NCBI GenBank assembly: GCA_963691655.1
Contig: OY829329.1
Location: 61,932,852-61,996,851 of the forward strand
Direction of reading: 5' to 3'
DNA length: 64,000 bases
Origin: Toxonevra muliebris
Taxonomy: Eukaryota > Arthropoda > Insecta > Diptera > Pallopteridae
Each line of letters starts with the position of its first letter. Within the stretch, counting starts at the first letter, position 1. Made by a program: the position numbers and the translations under genes. Below the pieces are notes generated by a model. That model was not told the DNA's origin. It ran no database searches and was given only the letters and a program-made list of their open reading frames with translations. Positions 22,416-33,330 of this stretch are shown piece by piece.

Positions 22416-23737
22416 CACCCAGAAAAATACCCGTCTCTAAAACAAAGAAAAAGTTTCCTCAATTTGAATCAACGAAAATTTCTCTCGTTTATGTAAATTT
22501 TCCTCAAAATGAAGAAAAATGTGTTCCTTTCATGTAAGCATGGTGTTCAATTTGAAGTAAGTTATTTCTTCATTTTTGAATATTTAGTTGCGGTGCTGCC
22601 CACCAAATGCAATAAAATCCCAAATTTTAATGAAATTGTTAAAACTAAAATAAAAGGAAAGTAAGATAAAAAGGTAAGTAAAATACAAGAAAACTTAGTC
22701 CTTACAACGCATCGCTGCATAATATTTTAACTCAATAGCTTTTACGAATTACTTTGTGTATTGTTAACACAAATGTGCATGGAACAATGGACCTTTCCAT
22801 AAACCTGTTTCTTCCAAAATTTAGTCGCATCAGCATATAAAAATTCAAGCACCATTTGGCTACGAAACAAAAGGTTCAAAATACCATAAAGGGATGAATT
22901 ACCTTATTTAGAATAATAAAATAAGGTGGCATCATTAAATTTACAGATTCTTTGTGCATAAAAAATGAAAGAAAGAGACGAATATACCAAAAATGTTCTC
23001 CATACAAAATTTTGCTATACACAAAAAACTAGCTTTACTCTTTTGGCCTTGGCAGACAATCGCGTACGCTTTGCTTTTCATTCGAATTATTTATTCGGCG
23101 CGCCGCGGCGTCTCTATTTCAAGCGAAGCGGTTGTGTTTGTGGTTGTTGATATAACATATATAAAAAAACAAAATATATTCGAAAGAAATATATTTCAAT
23201 AAACTTCAATTTCTAATTTTTTGATGGCCATAAAGATCTTTTGATCATTTCAAGGCGACGACGCCTGTAGTGTATGTAAACCTTAATTCTTATTAAAAAT
23301 ACAATAATAAATGAATACAAGTAAAAAAAAAACATGATTTCTATGCCTTTTAATTAAAACAACATTGTAGAAAATTTTCCATAAATTGAAGATTTTTTTT
23401 CTAAAAAGGTAATAAATTTAATTCAATTTATGGAAAATTATTCCTCAAACTGAGGAAAATTGTACCTAAATTATACACAGTTTCTCAAATTGAAATAAAA
23501 TATTATTCATTTGAAAAATGCAATTTCTACAAATTGAAGACATATTTCTTTCATTTATGGAAAACTTCCTTTCTTTCACAGAAATTTTTCTCTAAAATAA
23601 AGAAAAAATATTTCCTCAATTCAAAGAAATTATGTATATCTAAATGAGGAAACCGTTTCTATGGCGCCAAATCATTCCCATTTTTCCTCAATTTGATATC
23701 CGTTTTTCTTCAAACGAAGTAAGTATTTCTCTGGGTG
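22416..23737. mobile_element. TA-flanked MITE with iterated arms
   Basis: The left end is CACCCAGAAAAATAC; the right end in reverse complement is CACCCAGAGAAATACTTACT. TA flanks both sides (22414-22415 and 23738-23739), as for Tc1/mariner-type insertions. Both arms carry many degenerate copies of a word like TTTCCTCAATTTGAA or its complement. The centre (about 22980-23160) is different and includes a GC-rich patch (GGCGCGCCGCGG). There is no transposase. The element is inserted in the minisatellite block, whose two halves abut it. Confidence 0.75.
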
Positions 23738-23739
23738 TA

Positions 23740-24048
23740 CTTTAGGTTTGCGTTTTGGTCTGAATTTTCGTGTGATTACATTCAAACTTAGGCCTCATTT
23801 TTGTCTGAGTTTTTGCATCGTTTTTTATTTGCTTTAAGCCTGAATATTTTTCTAATTTTCCGTTTGATTTTTGTTCTGAATATGAACTTCATTTCGCCCT
23901 TATATAATTTTAATTTGTTTTGATTTTTGGTCTGATTCTAGGTCTTAGTTTGGATTGAGTCTGGTTTGAGTTTTGAGCTGAGGTTTGGTGGGGATTTGAA
24001 TTTTATCTGAATGTTTGCTTGAATTTTGGTTCGAGTTTTTACTAAAGT
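23740..24048 (+). repeat. 12-bp minisatellite block 4 (right half)
   Basis: Continues after the MITE with GCGTTTTGGTCTGAATTTTC, TTTTTGTCTGAG, TTTGATTTTTGGTCTGATTC and GGTTTGAGTTTTGAGCTGAG in the same orientation as the left half. Confidence 0.8.
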
Positions 24049-24049
24049 C

Positions 24050-25565
24050 ACCCATACTCTCCTCTCTCTGTCTGTGTCTCTGCCAGTTCACAAAAAGCGA
24101 TAGTTCGTTTCGAGTGGATTATATTCATACTGAACATGTTGAGAGAACTACATTCTCATTCAATAGAAACGGACTGCTATAATTCACCAACTGAAAACAT
24201 CGTGGAATATATCCTTCCTGCATTCTGCTTATAAGTTGGAAATTTTCTGAAATAAACTAGGCATATTGAATTTTCGCTTATACTGCCAACTCAAATATTC
24301 CACTTTATTCTCTTAGCATTTCCTAGAACAATAACGAACTTTAGTTCTTTTGGATAGGAGAGTTACAGACATCGAAAATTTCCTGGGCCGAGAATCGCAT
24401 TGCCTCACGATTTCCACAATTCGATCATTTGAAGCTATCCAAACGAACCGACCTCAGTGACTCGAATGAGTTTCATAAAAAGTATCTGAATCTTTCAAAA
24501 CACTTTTCAGTTGAGTGTAACCTAGAAATGTCAATGATAAAATTACTTAAATTGACGCTTACAAAATCTCGATTTCTTTTCTTTTTGTAATTGCTATAAA
24601 ATGCAAAAACATAAAAAAGAGAAACTCAAAAATAAACGCTTTCTCAAATTTATTGCATATAATAAATGCAAAATGAAATGAAATTTCCATAGTTTCACTA
24701 AAATCGTATTACAACACAATCAGCTAAATACTCGTAAATCTCTTGAATCATTCATTTCGCGCTTGTCAAATAATAAATAGCTAGCAATACCAGCAACACC
24801 AACAAAGCCATCATCACCATCATCACCATCATCACCATCGCCATCCCAACTCCATTTTTAACTAATTACAATTTCATAACATTTATAAATACCAAAATTG
24901 TACAAAATTCACAAGGAGATCTTGCAAAAAAAAAAGCCAAAAACAAACTTCAACAACAAACACTGCGGATGAGAAAATAATGGAAGGGTAGAAAGAGAGA
25001 GATGAAGATGAAAAATGAAACGATGCGAAAGTGTACGATGAAAACTGTTTTCTAATATCAACCACAAAACACTGGTTGTTTCAACTGATGCTGATGCAGT
25101 TGCTAATGTTGTTGTTGCTGCTGTTGTTTCTGCTTTAGCTGTGCATGAAATGCAAAGTGAGCAACTTTTTCTTGTTCTCATTTGCATACACAAAATATGA
25201 AATATAAAATTGTGCAAATATTAAAAATTCCATTCTTTGTGTGTAATTTCTTCATCTTGAAAGTACCAACTTTCAAATAGCTGCGTTAAAGTTCAATATT
25301 GCATGTGGTTATAATGAAAGATGAAGAAATAAATGACCAAGAGAATTTGAAAGGCGTTGATTATTATAACGATGATTGTGTAAATAAATTTATGGTTCGT
25401 TTATATTTTTGTGCCTTTAATTAATAAGTTCAGATATTATGGTGTAAAAATTCTTAGAAATTGAATTGCTTTTAAGTTTTTTTTTGCTTTTTTTTGCCAA
25501 TCCGCTGGTCACTGACATAAAACTCGAAATGAAAATATATGAAAATATAAAGGAAATAAAAGAAG
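24050..25565. other. Noncoding DNA
   Basis: Unique-looking AT-rich sequence. A 9-bp CATCATCAC repeat lies at 24808-24846 and CAA/GTTGTTGCTG words near 25090-25140. No splice-bounded coding segment is recognised. Confidence 0.5.
24808..24846 (+). repeat. (CATCATCAC)n microsatellite
   Basis: About four copies of the 9-bp unit, the last imperfect. Confidence 0.9.
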
Positions 25566-25848
25566 CAGTGTGACCAAATTTTGTTTTTCAAAATCTCCGT
25601 TAAAATGAATTTTCTTTAAAAAAGCGTTCAATTTTTTTCTTTATAAAAGTGCGGGAAAATTCAATACATTAAAACTTTTTCACTAATACAAGCACACATC
25701 TGATACTTCAACTTAATGAAAATTTCTTCGATTTTTCGAAGATATTTTAAATTGAAAACACGCGCTGAGCGCTAAATTACTTTTTTTCCTCGTTCTAATT
25801 TTTAAAAAGCTCTAAAATCAGCGGGAAAGCGCTAAGTTGGCCACACTG
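25566..25848. mobile_element. hAT-like MITE, 283 bp
   Basis: The left end is CAGTGTGACCAAATTT; the right end in reverse complement is CAGTGTGGCCAACTTA. The flanking octamers AAAAGAAG (25558-25565) and ATAAGGAG (25849-25856) agree at six of eight positions, fitting a decayed 8-bp target duplication. The interior has AAAATCTCCGTTAAA and GCGGGAAAGCGC words but no frame. Assignment to hAT rests on the CAG termini and the 8-bp spacing. Confidence 0.6.
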
Positions 25849-26224
25849 ATAAGGAGAGCTCATGGCTTTTCTTCTGTTATTTAATTTTATGAATTCAAAT
25901 TGAGTGTCCAACTTGCATCTAAATTTGCAATTATCCTAAGTCAATACTGGCACCAGATCGAGGAGGTTGAGTGCAACTCATTGACCAGATGTTATTGAAT
26001 GCAATGTGCTGTAGACTATCAACACAGAATGAGATTACATACTCCGCCTTTAAACAGTGTTTGGCCATTAAGTTCCAGTTCCCGAAAGCGAGGGATGTTT
26101 TAACCAATGAAATGGTTACAGGCTTGGTTGTAAAATGGATGAATCTATTTAGGAGTAGGGAAGAATATAGAATCTTTATTAGAGAAATAATGATACAATT
26201 TCTAAAGAAGATAACAACAAAAAA
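25849..26224. other. Noncoding DNA with unrecognised short frame
   Basis: A plus-strand frame covers 25971-26240 (MQLIDQMLLNAMCCRL...). It is more mixed in composition than the surroundings but matches no family I know. It runs into minisatellite at its end and has no splice context. Confidence 0.35.
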
Positions 26225-27215
26225 TCAACATCCAAAGTAAAATCCAGAACCAGATTAAGACCCAAACCAAAAACCAGTCTTAAACGGTGATAAAACTTCA
26301 CAACAATATTGAGATTAAAATTCAGATCAACTTCAGACCAAAAATCAGACTAAAATCAGGCCAAAAGTATATCCAATTCAAACTAAAATTTTAATAAGAA
26401 ATCAGCCCAAAAGCAGCAGACATTCTGACCGAAATTCGAACCTTGCCTCAGACCAAAATTTAGACCTCACATCAGATGAAAATTCAGATCTTACTTCAAA
26501 TCAAAATTTTGACCGAAAATAGACCAAACATCAATCAGACCACAAATCATACAGAAAGAAAACAAAATTCGAACTAGAAACCAGATCTAAATTCTGAAAA
26601 ATATTCAGATTACTCATACCGTAATATAGATCAAAACTAAAACCGAAAAGAGACCAAATTCAGACTAAAGACTAAAATGCAGACCAACAGAGGCCCAAAA
26701 TTTGCCTAAATTGATCCTAAAATTCAGATCCAACACCAGACCAAAAATAGATCAAATTTAGACCAAAACTTAAAGAGAAACGAGATAAAGCTCAGATCAA
26801 AAATCAGACAGAAACTAAACCAATATTCAAACTTAAATTTTGGGCCGACATTTAAATCAAAACAGAAACCAAAATTCAGACAAAAAACCTAGACCAAAAA
26901 AAAAAAAAACAATTTAGACCTAAATCCTGACAGAAAGGAGAAATTCAAACAAAATCGCAAACAGGAAGGGGCTAAATTCTGGCCAAAATTCAGGCTAAAA
27001 TTTAAATAATCATTAGTTTAAAAATCGTACCAAAAGTCAGACTGAAAATTCGACCAAAGGATGACCAAATCTGGCTAAAATTTAAACTAAACTGAGATTA
27101 GATAAATAAAACCTCACTTCAAACCAAAGTTCAAAATGAAAGAAGACCAAATGTCAGAACAAAAGAAGATTTATTTCGAAGACTAAGCCCAAAGTTCAAA
27201 CCAAAATTCAGACCT
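26225..27215 (-). repeat. 12-bp minisatellite block 5, about 1 kb, inverted
   Basis: The plus strand shows the complement of the other blocks: CAGACCAAAAATCAGAC, AATTCAGATC and AGACCAAAATTCAGACC, recurring about every 12 bp for nearly 1 kb. It is the longest block in the window and the only one in this orientation. Confidence 0.85.
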
Positions 27216-27510
27216 AAAACATCAAATGATTTGATTTCTACAATTATTATGTTAGTTGAACCTGAAATTACAAATTTAATGTCGTCCAATTGTATATAAT
27301 AAACAATTGCACTCTATACATTTTTTTCGATGATCTTCATTAGCATTCACGTCACTTTTTCGGATCTGCCACTGAGCAGAAAGAGATATTCTCTTTTAAG
27401 ACTTTAATTTTTTTTTTTTTTCAATTCACCAATCAGAGTTGATATTCGTTTAGCAGAGTTGATATTTTTAATTACAATACGCAAAGAAAAAATTTAGCAT
27501 GCCTTGCATT
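27216..27510. other. AT-rich spacer
   Basis: Only AT-rich filler with a T-run at about 27408-27420 and a GTTGATATT repeat at about 27438-27465. Confidence 0.5.
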
Positions 27511-27830
27511 CTAATGCACCATACACATTGACGACGGCAGCTACACGACTACATCTCTCAAATTATAAAAACAACATGTTCTTATGGAGACGATTATTTT
27601 GGCGACGACATGACCACAATTGTGGCTGTAGCCAATTTTAAATCAATTTCTAATTTGACAAGCCACAGAGAGAGAAGAGAGTTTGCTTTTGTTGTTTTGG
27701 CTGTGTTTGCTGCAGGTTGTGCCGTTTCCATTGTCTTTAGTAGCTGACTACACGGCGACAGTTGTAGCCGACAGAATTTCGTAGTCATGTGTTCGTGTAG
27801 CTGCTGTTGTCAATGTGTATGGACCATAAT
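27511..27830. mobile_element. TIR element of about 310 bp
   Basis: CCATACACATTGACGACGGC followed by AGCTACACGA at 27519-27548 is inverted at 27793-27822 (complement CCATACACATTGACAACAGC then AGCTACACGA). The match extends imperfectly a few bases outward. Inner palindromic words (GTGGCTGTAGCC, ACAGTTGTAGCCG) fit a foldback structure. No target duplication is clear, so the superfamily is not assigned. Confidence 0.6.
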
Positions 27831-30800
27831 CGTCGACGTTCGTTCTCATTCTCAGTATAAATATTTACTTACTAGAAACCAACTATAGATTTTTGTAAAC
27901 AGGAAAAAAGAAAGAGAGAGAGAATGGCTTTTAACTTTAGAAATGACTAGTGCTGAACGACGCACATATAAAATACTGGTAAAGCATCACGATCTTAGTT
28001 AACACTAAAACAAATAGTAATTAATATAAACTTTGAATCTATCAAACTCACGCATTTGCTTTTATATCAACAAATTAAAGGTCTTAAGAATTATACGATA
28101 AAAGTAATATTTTTTTTTCACTAACACACCAATATGCCAAGACATTCAAGCACTTGGTCTTAATAAAATCAAATTCCTAAGTCATTTTCAACACTATGAA
28201 GGAGCAGCAACACACAAAAGCAGCAATCAAGCAAAAACTGTAAAAAAAAACAAAAAAGAGTAAAGAGAAAACATCAACTTAAGTGGTAGTAAAAGTCACA
28301 ACTGCTGGTGTATTGATATTCTTGTTTTTGTTGCTGTTGTTGCTACTGCTATGCTACATTGCTGGCAATAATTTTACCAGCAGAAATTGAATACATCACA
28401 ATTTAGTTGTGTTTGTGTGTGCCTATAGCTATCGACGCGCTTTGGCAGAAGCACCACAAATCAATTTGAGTTCAAGACTGGTATATAACCAACTGACAGG
28501 CTGCAGGCAACAGTTACAACAACAACAAGGAACAACAAGGATGCAAGCAGCTACATCAAGCAGCAATAGTGGTAGCTGTAAATGGTAGCAAGAAAACAGC
28601 TGCAATTGCAACAAAGATATTATTTATATGTAAACGTAAATGCTTTTTTTATTGCCAGCCAAGCTAGCATTTGCTACTGTTGCTCTGTTGGTGCTCCGGT
28701 TGTTGTTTTTGTTGTTGTTGTGTAACACGTTTAAGCCTTGGCAATGTAATCGTTAAGGATATCAGACGCAAGGATCAATGCGCTTGTTTGCTATTTTTTT
28801 TTTGTTTTTGTTTTTCTCTTTGGTTTTCTTACTTTTTAGTTAGTTTTTTGTTCTGTTTTTTTTTTTTTTTTTAACAGCTAGACTTTGAATTGAGATTGCC
28901 GCAAGTGTTTGTGAAATGGAGAAGCAGAAAAATACAAATTTATATATACCAATATATATTTGAAGTACTCATAGTCTTTGGCTATATCAACAACGAACAG
29001 CAGCAAACAACAAAAAGGTAAGCATGGAAAAAATGGCAGTAGTAAAAGATGACAAGGATTGCTGATGTTGCTGCTGCTGGCATTGAAGTGCGAACAAAGC
29101 AAATATTGCTTGCCATTGGTGTATCGAAAAGGAAAAAAAAACCGCAAAAGTTTATACTCAACGAAAATAAAAACTTTGTAAAAGAAAGGGCAGAGGCCCA
29201 GGAAAAAATATTTGTTTCTTATTTAAAATTTTTTAAATGATATACATATGTGTAGTTCAGTAGTTTTCTAATGAGTTTATTAGCGTTTTTGAAGTGTAGC
29301 CATCTTAACTTCCGGTAGGACCTAAATTAGAGGTCACGCGTAATCGCAAGGTTTGTCTTTCTCTCTCTCCCTTTTTTGCTCCATGCTTACATCATTTTTA
29401 CCCTTAATTGCACATCCTTCGTCTAGAGAGCCGAACTTAACTCATTTTTGCCATTTTTTTCTCTCTTTTACTCAATGGAAAATTAAAACCAGCTGCCAGT
29501 TCAATATGAGTTAACTAGAAACTTTAATTTTCGTAGTCTTTAAGAAACATTAACTTTATTACAATATATCATTTATTATCATTGGATTCATTCTAATTCT
29601 GTATGTATGTAAGTATTATTCAATCATATTATTACCATCGCTCTATTAAATTCATAAAATTCTATTATTGAAAGAAAAAGAAAACATATTTTCCCAGAAG
29701 AAGAAGAAAGCAAACTGGAAAGGAAAAAAGAATATACCAAATAAAATAAAAGGATAAGGGAAAAAGAACCACTCTTCTAATTTTATTACAACGAATACAC
29801 AAACTCAATGTGCTATCATCAAGAAGAAATTTAATTTTCCAAATCACAAATTCTTTATTTTGTTCTTGCTATTGCCGTTCTGCTGTTGCTTGCTGATGCT
29901 CTTGCAACGATGGCTTTTAACACTTTTTGCACGTTATTGCTTTTTTTTTTCCTACTGCTTCAATACCAAAAAACCAACTACTTCTTCTATACTATTGAAC
30001 TTTTCTTTTTGTTGTAGTCCTTTTACGTTTGCAAAATGTTCTCTTCGTCGTTTGTAGCAAAGCCTTATCAAACAATTCTATAAGTGCATATTGCAGCAGC
30101 AGCAGCAAAACCAACAACAACAAACACAACAACAATGACAATAGCACTTACAGCAGCAAGCAGCAGCAGCAACAACAGCAATCGCAATGGCAACAAAATC
30201 GACAAAATCATTGACGACAAGATGTCTTCTTCTCCTGCTGCTGCTGCAGCTGCTGCTTCTTCTTTTTCATCTGCATCTACATCTACATTTTTTTCATTCT
30301 GTCTACTTTTCATTGAACTATTGCAGTAGCGCTACTGCTATTTGTGTTGTTCTTATATTTTTATAAATTTCAATTTCATTTATTTTTGCAGAAGCAAAAG
30401 GGAAATAGGAAAAAACGATTCACAGAATAACGTTGCCTAAAATAATAAAAAAGGAAAAGCAAAGGCAAATCAAAGCGAAAAAAAAAAATGTTAAAGTAAA
30501 AAGTGAAACAAAATGTTTCTGTGAAAAATAAAAATATACACACATAAACACTAATATAAATACAAACACAGAAGATAGACACAGTCACAGAAATAAACGA
30601 TATGAGAAAATTTGTTCGTATTCACGTAAAAAAAAGAAGAAAATCAAATAAGTAATGCCCTAGATTTGGTAATATCTGATTTAATACTGATTTGCTTTAT
30701 AAAATATTGATATGGTTAGGTCAAATAGGCGTGGCTGAAACTTATTATTTTTATTATCGTGTAGGTATTTGCAATAAATGTGAGTTCAGTCAGTTTTTTT

Positions 30801-30990
30801 CGATGGCATAAACTTTTTCTCTGTATTCAGATATACCAGAGTGAGAAAATTGTGCAATAATCACTTTAATTTAAGAGGTGAACCAGAAAAATTTTAGAAT
30901 TTTTACGTATCTCAGGACCCCGTTATCTTCAAGTGAAAGTATCTATAAATAGTGCAGTTTTTTTCTATATTTGCCATTTTTATCGTGGAT
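27831..30990. other. Noncoding DNA with CAG/CAA and poly(T) runs
   Basis: Runs of AACAACAAGG, GTTGCTGTTG, T-runs near 28795-28875 and A-rich blocks dominate. Several open frames (for example 29049-29240 and 29860-30057) are simple-sequence translations. No gene is recognised. Confidence 0.55.
30092..30265 (+). repeat. CAG/CAA (opa-type) and CTG repeats
   Basis: CAGCAGCAGCAGCAAAACCAACAAC at the start, then AGCAGCAGCAGCAACAACAGC (about 30150-30180) and a CTGCTGCTGCTGCAGCTGCTG run (about 30236-30258). In one frame this encodes poly-Gln (Q7 near 30182), like opa repeats in fly proteins. No flanking coding sequence supports a real exon. Confidence 0.7.
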
Positions 30991-30999
30991 CTATTTAAG

Positions 31000-32038
31000 T
31001 CAACGTGGACGAGCCAAAAAGATCAGCGCCGCAAATTAATACTGGACATTTACTTGACTGATAAGACGAATTCTAGACTAAGCATTGCAAGGGAAAGCAC
31101 GGTTTAGCGACGGTTTATAACGTCATAAACAACTACAATGCGGGAAACTCCATGTGCAGAACCGAAGGGTCAGGAGGAAAAAAGGGTCCAAATAACCAAG
31201 AAGTGCTGAAAAAGGTTGTTAGTACATATCGGGCTAATCCCACGAGGTCGACTCGAGATGGTTCAGCTACAGCTGGTACATCGCTATCTACTGTAATGCG
31301 ATATTAGCGAAGTCAAGGGTTAAGGATCTACAAACAGTAGAAAGTACCTGACCGGTCAGAAGCAAAAGAAAAAATACTAAAAGCTGTATGACAATTACCT
31401 AACCAAATTCGATTGCGTGATTCTCGATGATGAGACCTACTGTAAGGTGGACTTCAACCAATTGCCTGGGAATGCCTATTTTACAACAAAGAATAGGGAT
31501 GCCAATACCAAGAAAATACTCTGAAGTAAAATTGACCAAATTTCTAAAACGCTTCATGGTTTGGCTAGCTATTTGCACCTGCAGTCTACGGAGCAAGGCG
31601 TTCATTACGACAGGAACAATTAACTCCAGAATTTATATAGAAGAATGCATGCAAAAACGCCTTCTACCATTTATTGGACAGCACAAAGAAACCGTTTTTC
31701 TTTGGCCAGATCTAGCCACAAGTCATTACTCCATGTCAACTATAGAATGGTATAAGGAAAATAATGTCACAGTGGTCCCAAAAAAGGCAAATCTTCCCAA
31801 CTGCCCACAACTTCGGCCTATTGAAAGATATAGGTCTATAATGAAGCAAACCCTAAGAAAAACAAAGACAGTTTACAAAAATGATGTAGAATTCCGGAAT
31901 CGATGGAATCAAGCCTATGCAGTAGTCACCGAACGTGCTGTCCAGTATCTAACTAAGAATGTTAAGAAAAATGTTGAACAATTTTGCAACCGCTATAGTT
32001 TAAGTTTAAGAAATAGTTTAAAAATATTTAATTCTTAG
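31000..32038 (+). pseudogene. Tc1/mariner-type DD37E transposase relic
   Basis: The 5' part (31000-31300) is broken by stops but reads KRSAPQINTGHLL, TVYNVINNYNAG and STYRANPTRSTRDGSATAGT, an N-terminal DNA-binding region. The first catalytic Asp is in VILDDETY (codon 31429-31431), followed by CKVDFNQLPG. A frame change occurs between about 31510 and 31550. The second Asp is in FLWPDLA (31709-31711) and the Glu in QLRPIER (31823-31825). Exactly 37 residues separate them, which is the DD37E spacing described for the ITmD37E lineage of IS630-Tc1-mariner transposases. The frame then runs to a stop at 32036. Terminal repeats could not be identified, so element ends are unknown. It cannot make an intact protein. 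Confidence 0.82.
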
Positions 32039-32039
32039 C

Positions 32040-32338
32040 TTTGTGATAAATTAGAGATACTGCAACCGAGAATGCTATTTCTCTATGAGGTTAAATGATC
32101 ATATCTACGTAAGCCATACACGTATCGTGTTACATTATTGAAAGCTATTTTTTTTTATGGGACAGCTTAGAGTCTAACTGACTGTAGACAAGTTCAGATG
32201 CTCAGGTGCAGTTACTCACTCATAAATTACGTTGTGTCATAAACGTTTTTCTGTTCGAATAAAAATCACATGATTCCGAAGTATAATTATTCAAGAAACT
32301 CATTGCTTGTGATTTACTTTAATAATATTACTAATTGC
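32040..32338. other. Probable 3' remainder of the DD37E element, then spacer
   Basis: No frame or inverted end could be matched to the region upstream of 31000. The sequence is AT-rich with no other feature. Confidence 0.4.
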
Positions 32339-32342
32339 TTAA

Positions 32343-32763
32343 CCCTTCGGAGGCGCGCTCTGAAAAGTTACACGAGAGGGCGCGCCGCGGCAATTTAGCC
32401 GCAAGCTGAATTTCATAGCATCGACTGCAATTTTTCTTATTTGTTGCAACTGATTGCTTTCTAGTGATATTGAAATATATTTTAAGCATTTATTTTTAAA
32501 TGTTTATTCGTCATCGTTTTAACGTAGAAAAAATGTCTACACGAGAAGGCGCGCCGCGGCAAATTAGCCACAAAAGCGAGATACCAATTTCCAAACACAA
32601 ATAGTAGCTAAACGATGTAATGCAGAAACCAACGGTAAATTACGCTGCATCTCAAAACTTACAAAGTCACTTGAGTGGCAGTAGTCGGCTACTATGATTT
32701 GTATTTTAAAAACACAAATTAAACAATTTGCGGCTTGTTTGCCGCGGTGCGCGCTCCGAAGGG
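32343..32763. mobile_element. piggyBac-like MITE with GC-rich arms
   Basis: The left end follows TTAA (32339-32342) and reads CCCTTCGGAGGCGCGC. The right end in reverse complement reads CCCTTCGGAGCGCGCACCGC and is followed by TTAG (32764-32767), one base from TTAA. TTAA targets and CCC-starting ends are the piggyBac pattern. A word CACGAGAGGGCGCGCCGCGG at 32372 recurs with small changes at 32541, each followed by CAAWTTAGCC. Related GCCGCGGCAAAYAAGCCGC is inverted near the right end. No transposase is present. Confidence 0.75.
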
Positions 32764-32767
32764 TTAG

Positions 32768-33096
32768 AAAAGATTTCTTCAATTTTGATTACGATATTGA
32801 AGGCATTGGTTATTTTCCTGCTGGGTTATTACTTCGAGAGACCGACAAAGAGCATCAGCTGACATCACTGGTCTTTTTGACACTATAAACGCAGTATTTA
32901 TTATTTCAACAAATGAATTATTTGCTTACTCTCTCTCTCTCTCTTTTATGTTTATGGGATATATATTTGCTTTGCACACACATAGGGATAGGCTATCGTT
33001 AATTAGAACATATTATCTCCATCTTTCTATCCTAGCAATTTTCTACCCTTTTTATATTTTATTGTTTATTTGAATAAATTACTCAAATATATATAA
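32768..33096. other. AT-rich spacer with TC run
   Basis: A short TC run at 32930-32944 and AT-rich filler. Nothing coding is supported. Confidence 0.5.
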
Positions 33097-33191
33097 AGGT
33101 TAGGTTAGGTTAGGTTAGGTTAGGTTAGGTTAGGTTAGGTTAGGTTAGGTTAGGTTAGGTTAGGTTAGGTTAGGTTAGGTTAGGTTAGGTT
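33097..33191 (+). repeat. (TTAGG)n array, about 19 perfect copies
   Basis: An uninterrupted TTAGG pentamer run of about 95 bases. TTAGG is the usual insect telomere repeat, but Diptera have lost telomerase telomeres, so this is an internal array. On the minus strand it lies directly after a SINE-like sequence as (AACCT)n, which suggests a retroposon tail or microsatellite expansion. Confidence 0.95.
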
Positions 33192-33192
33192 A

Positions 33193-33330
33193 TAGTGGGT
33201 GACACACTGAACAGCCCATTGTGATACCACATAGTTGAACCTACAGTTTAACGCCGATTCCGAACGGCGGTGTGACAATTTTTTTTATCAGCTTGGTGGT
33301 TTGCCATTATCAATCAAGATTTGCACTTGT
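33193..33330 (-). mobile_element. SINE-like retroposon fragment
   Basis: The minus strand reads AATGGCAAACCACCAAG, then CACACCGCCGTTCGGAATCG, GCGTTAAACTGTAGGTTCAA and GTGGTATCACAATGGG, and then runs into (AACCT)n. The order 'GGCAAACC...CCGTTCGGA-TCGGC-TGAAACTGTAGGT' is one I recall from abundant short retroposons of tephritid and related flies. I could not run a search, so the name is a recollection. No tRNA-like head is visible upstream. Confidence 0.4.

Noticed and set aside
30029..30329. Poly-Gln (opa) or poly-Ala exon
   Set aside because: Open only because of CAG/CAA/CTG repeats; no acceptor or donor and no non-repetitive coding sequence beside it.
33097..33191. True chromosome end
   Set aside because: Unique and transposon-rich DNA continues on both sides, and flies lack TTAGG telomeres; it is an internal array.
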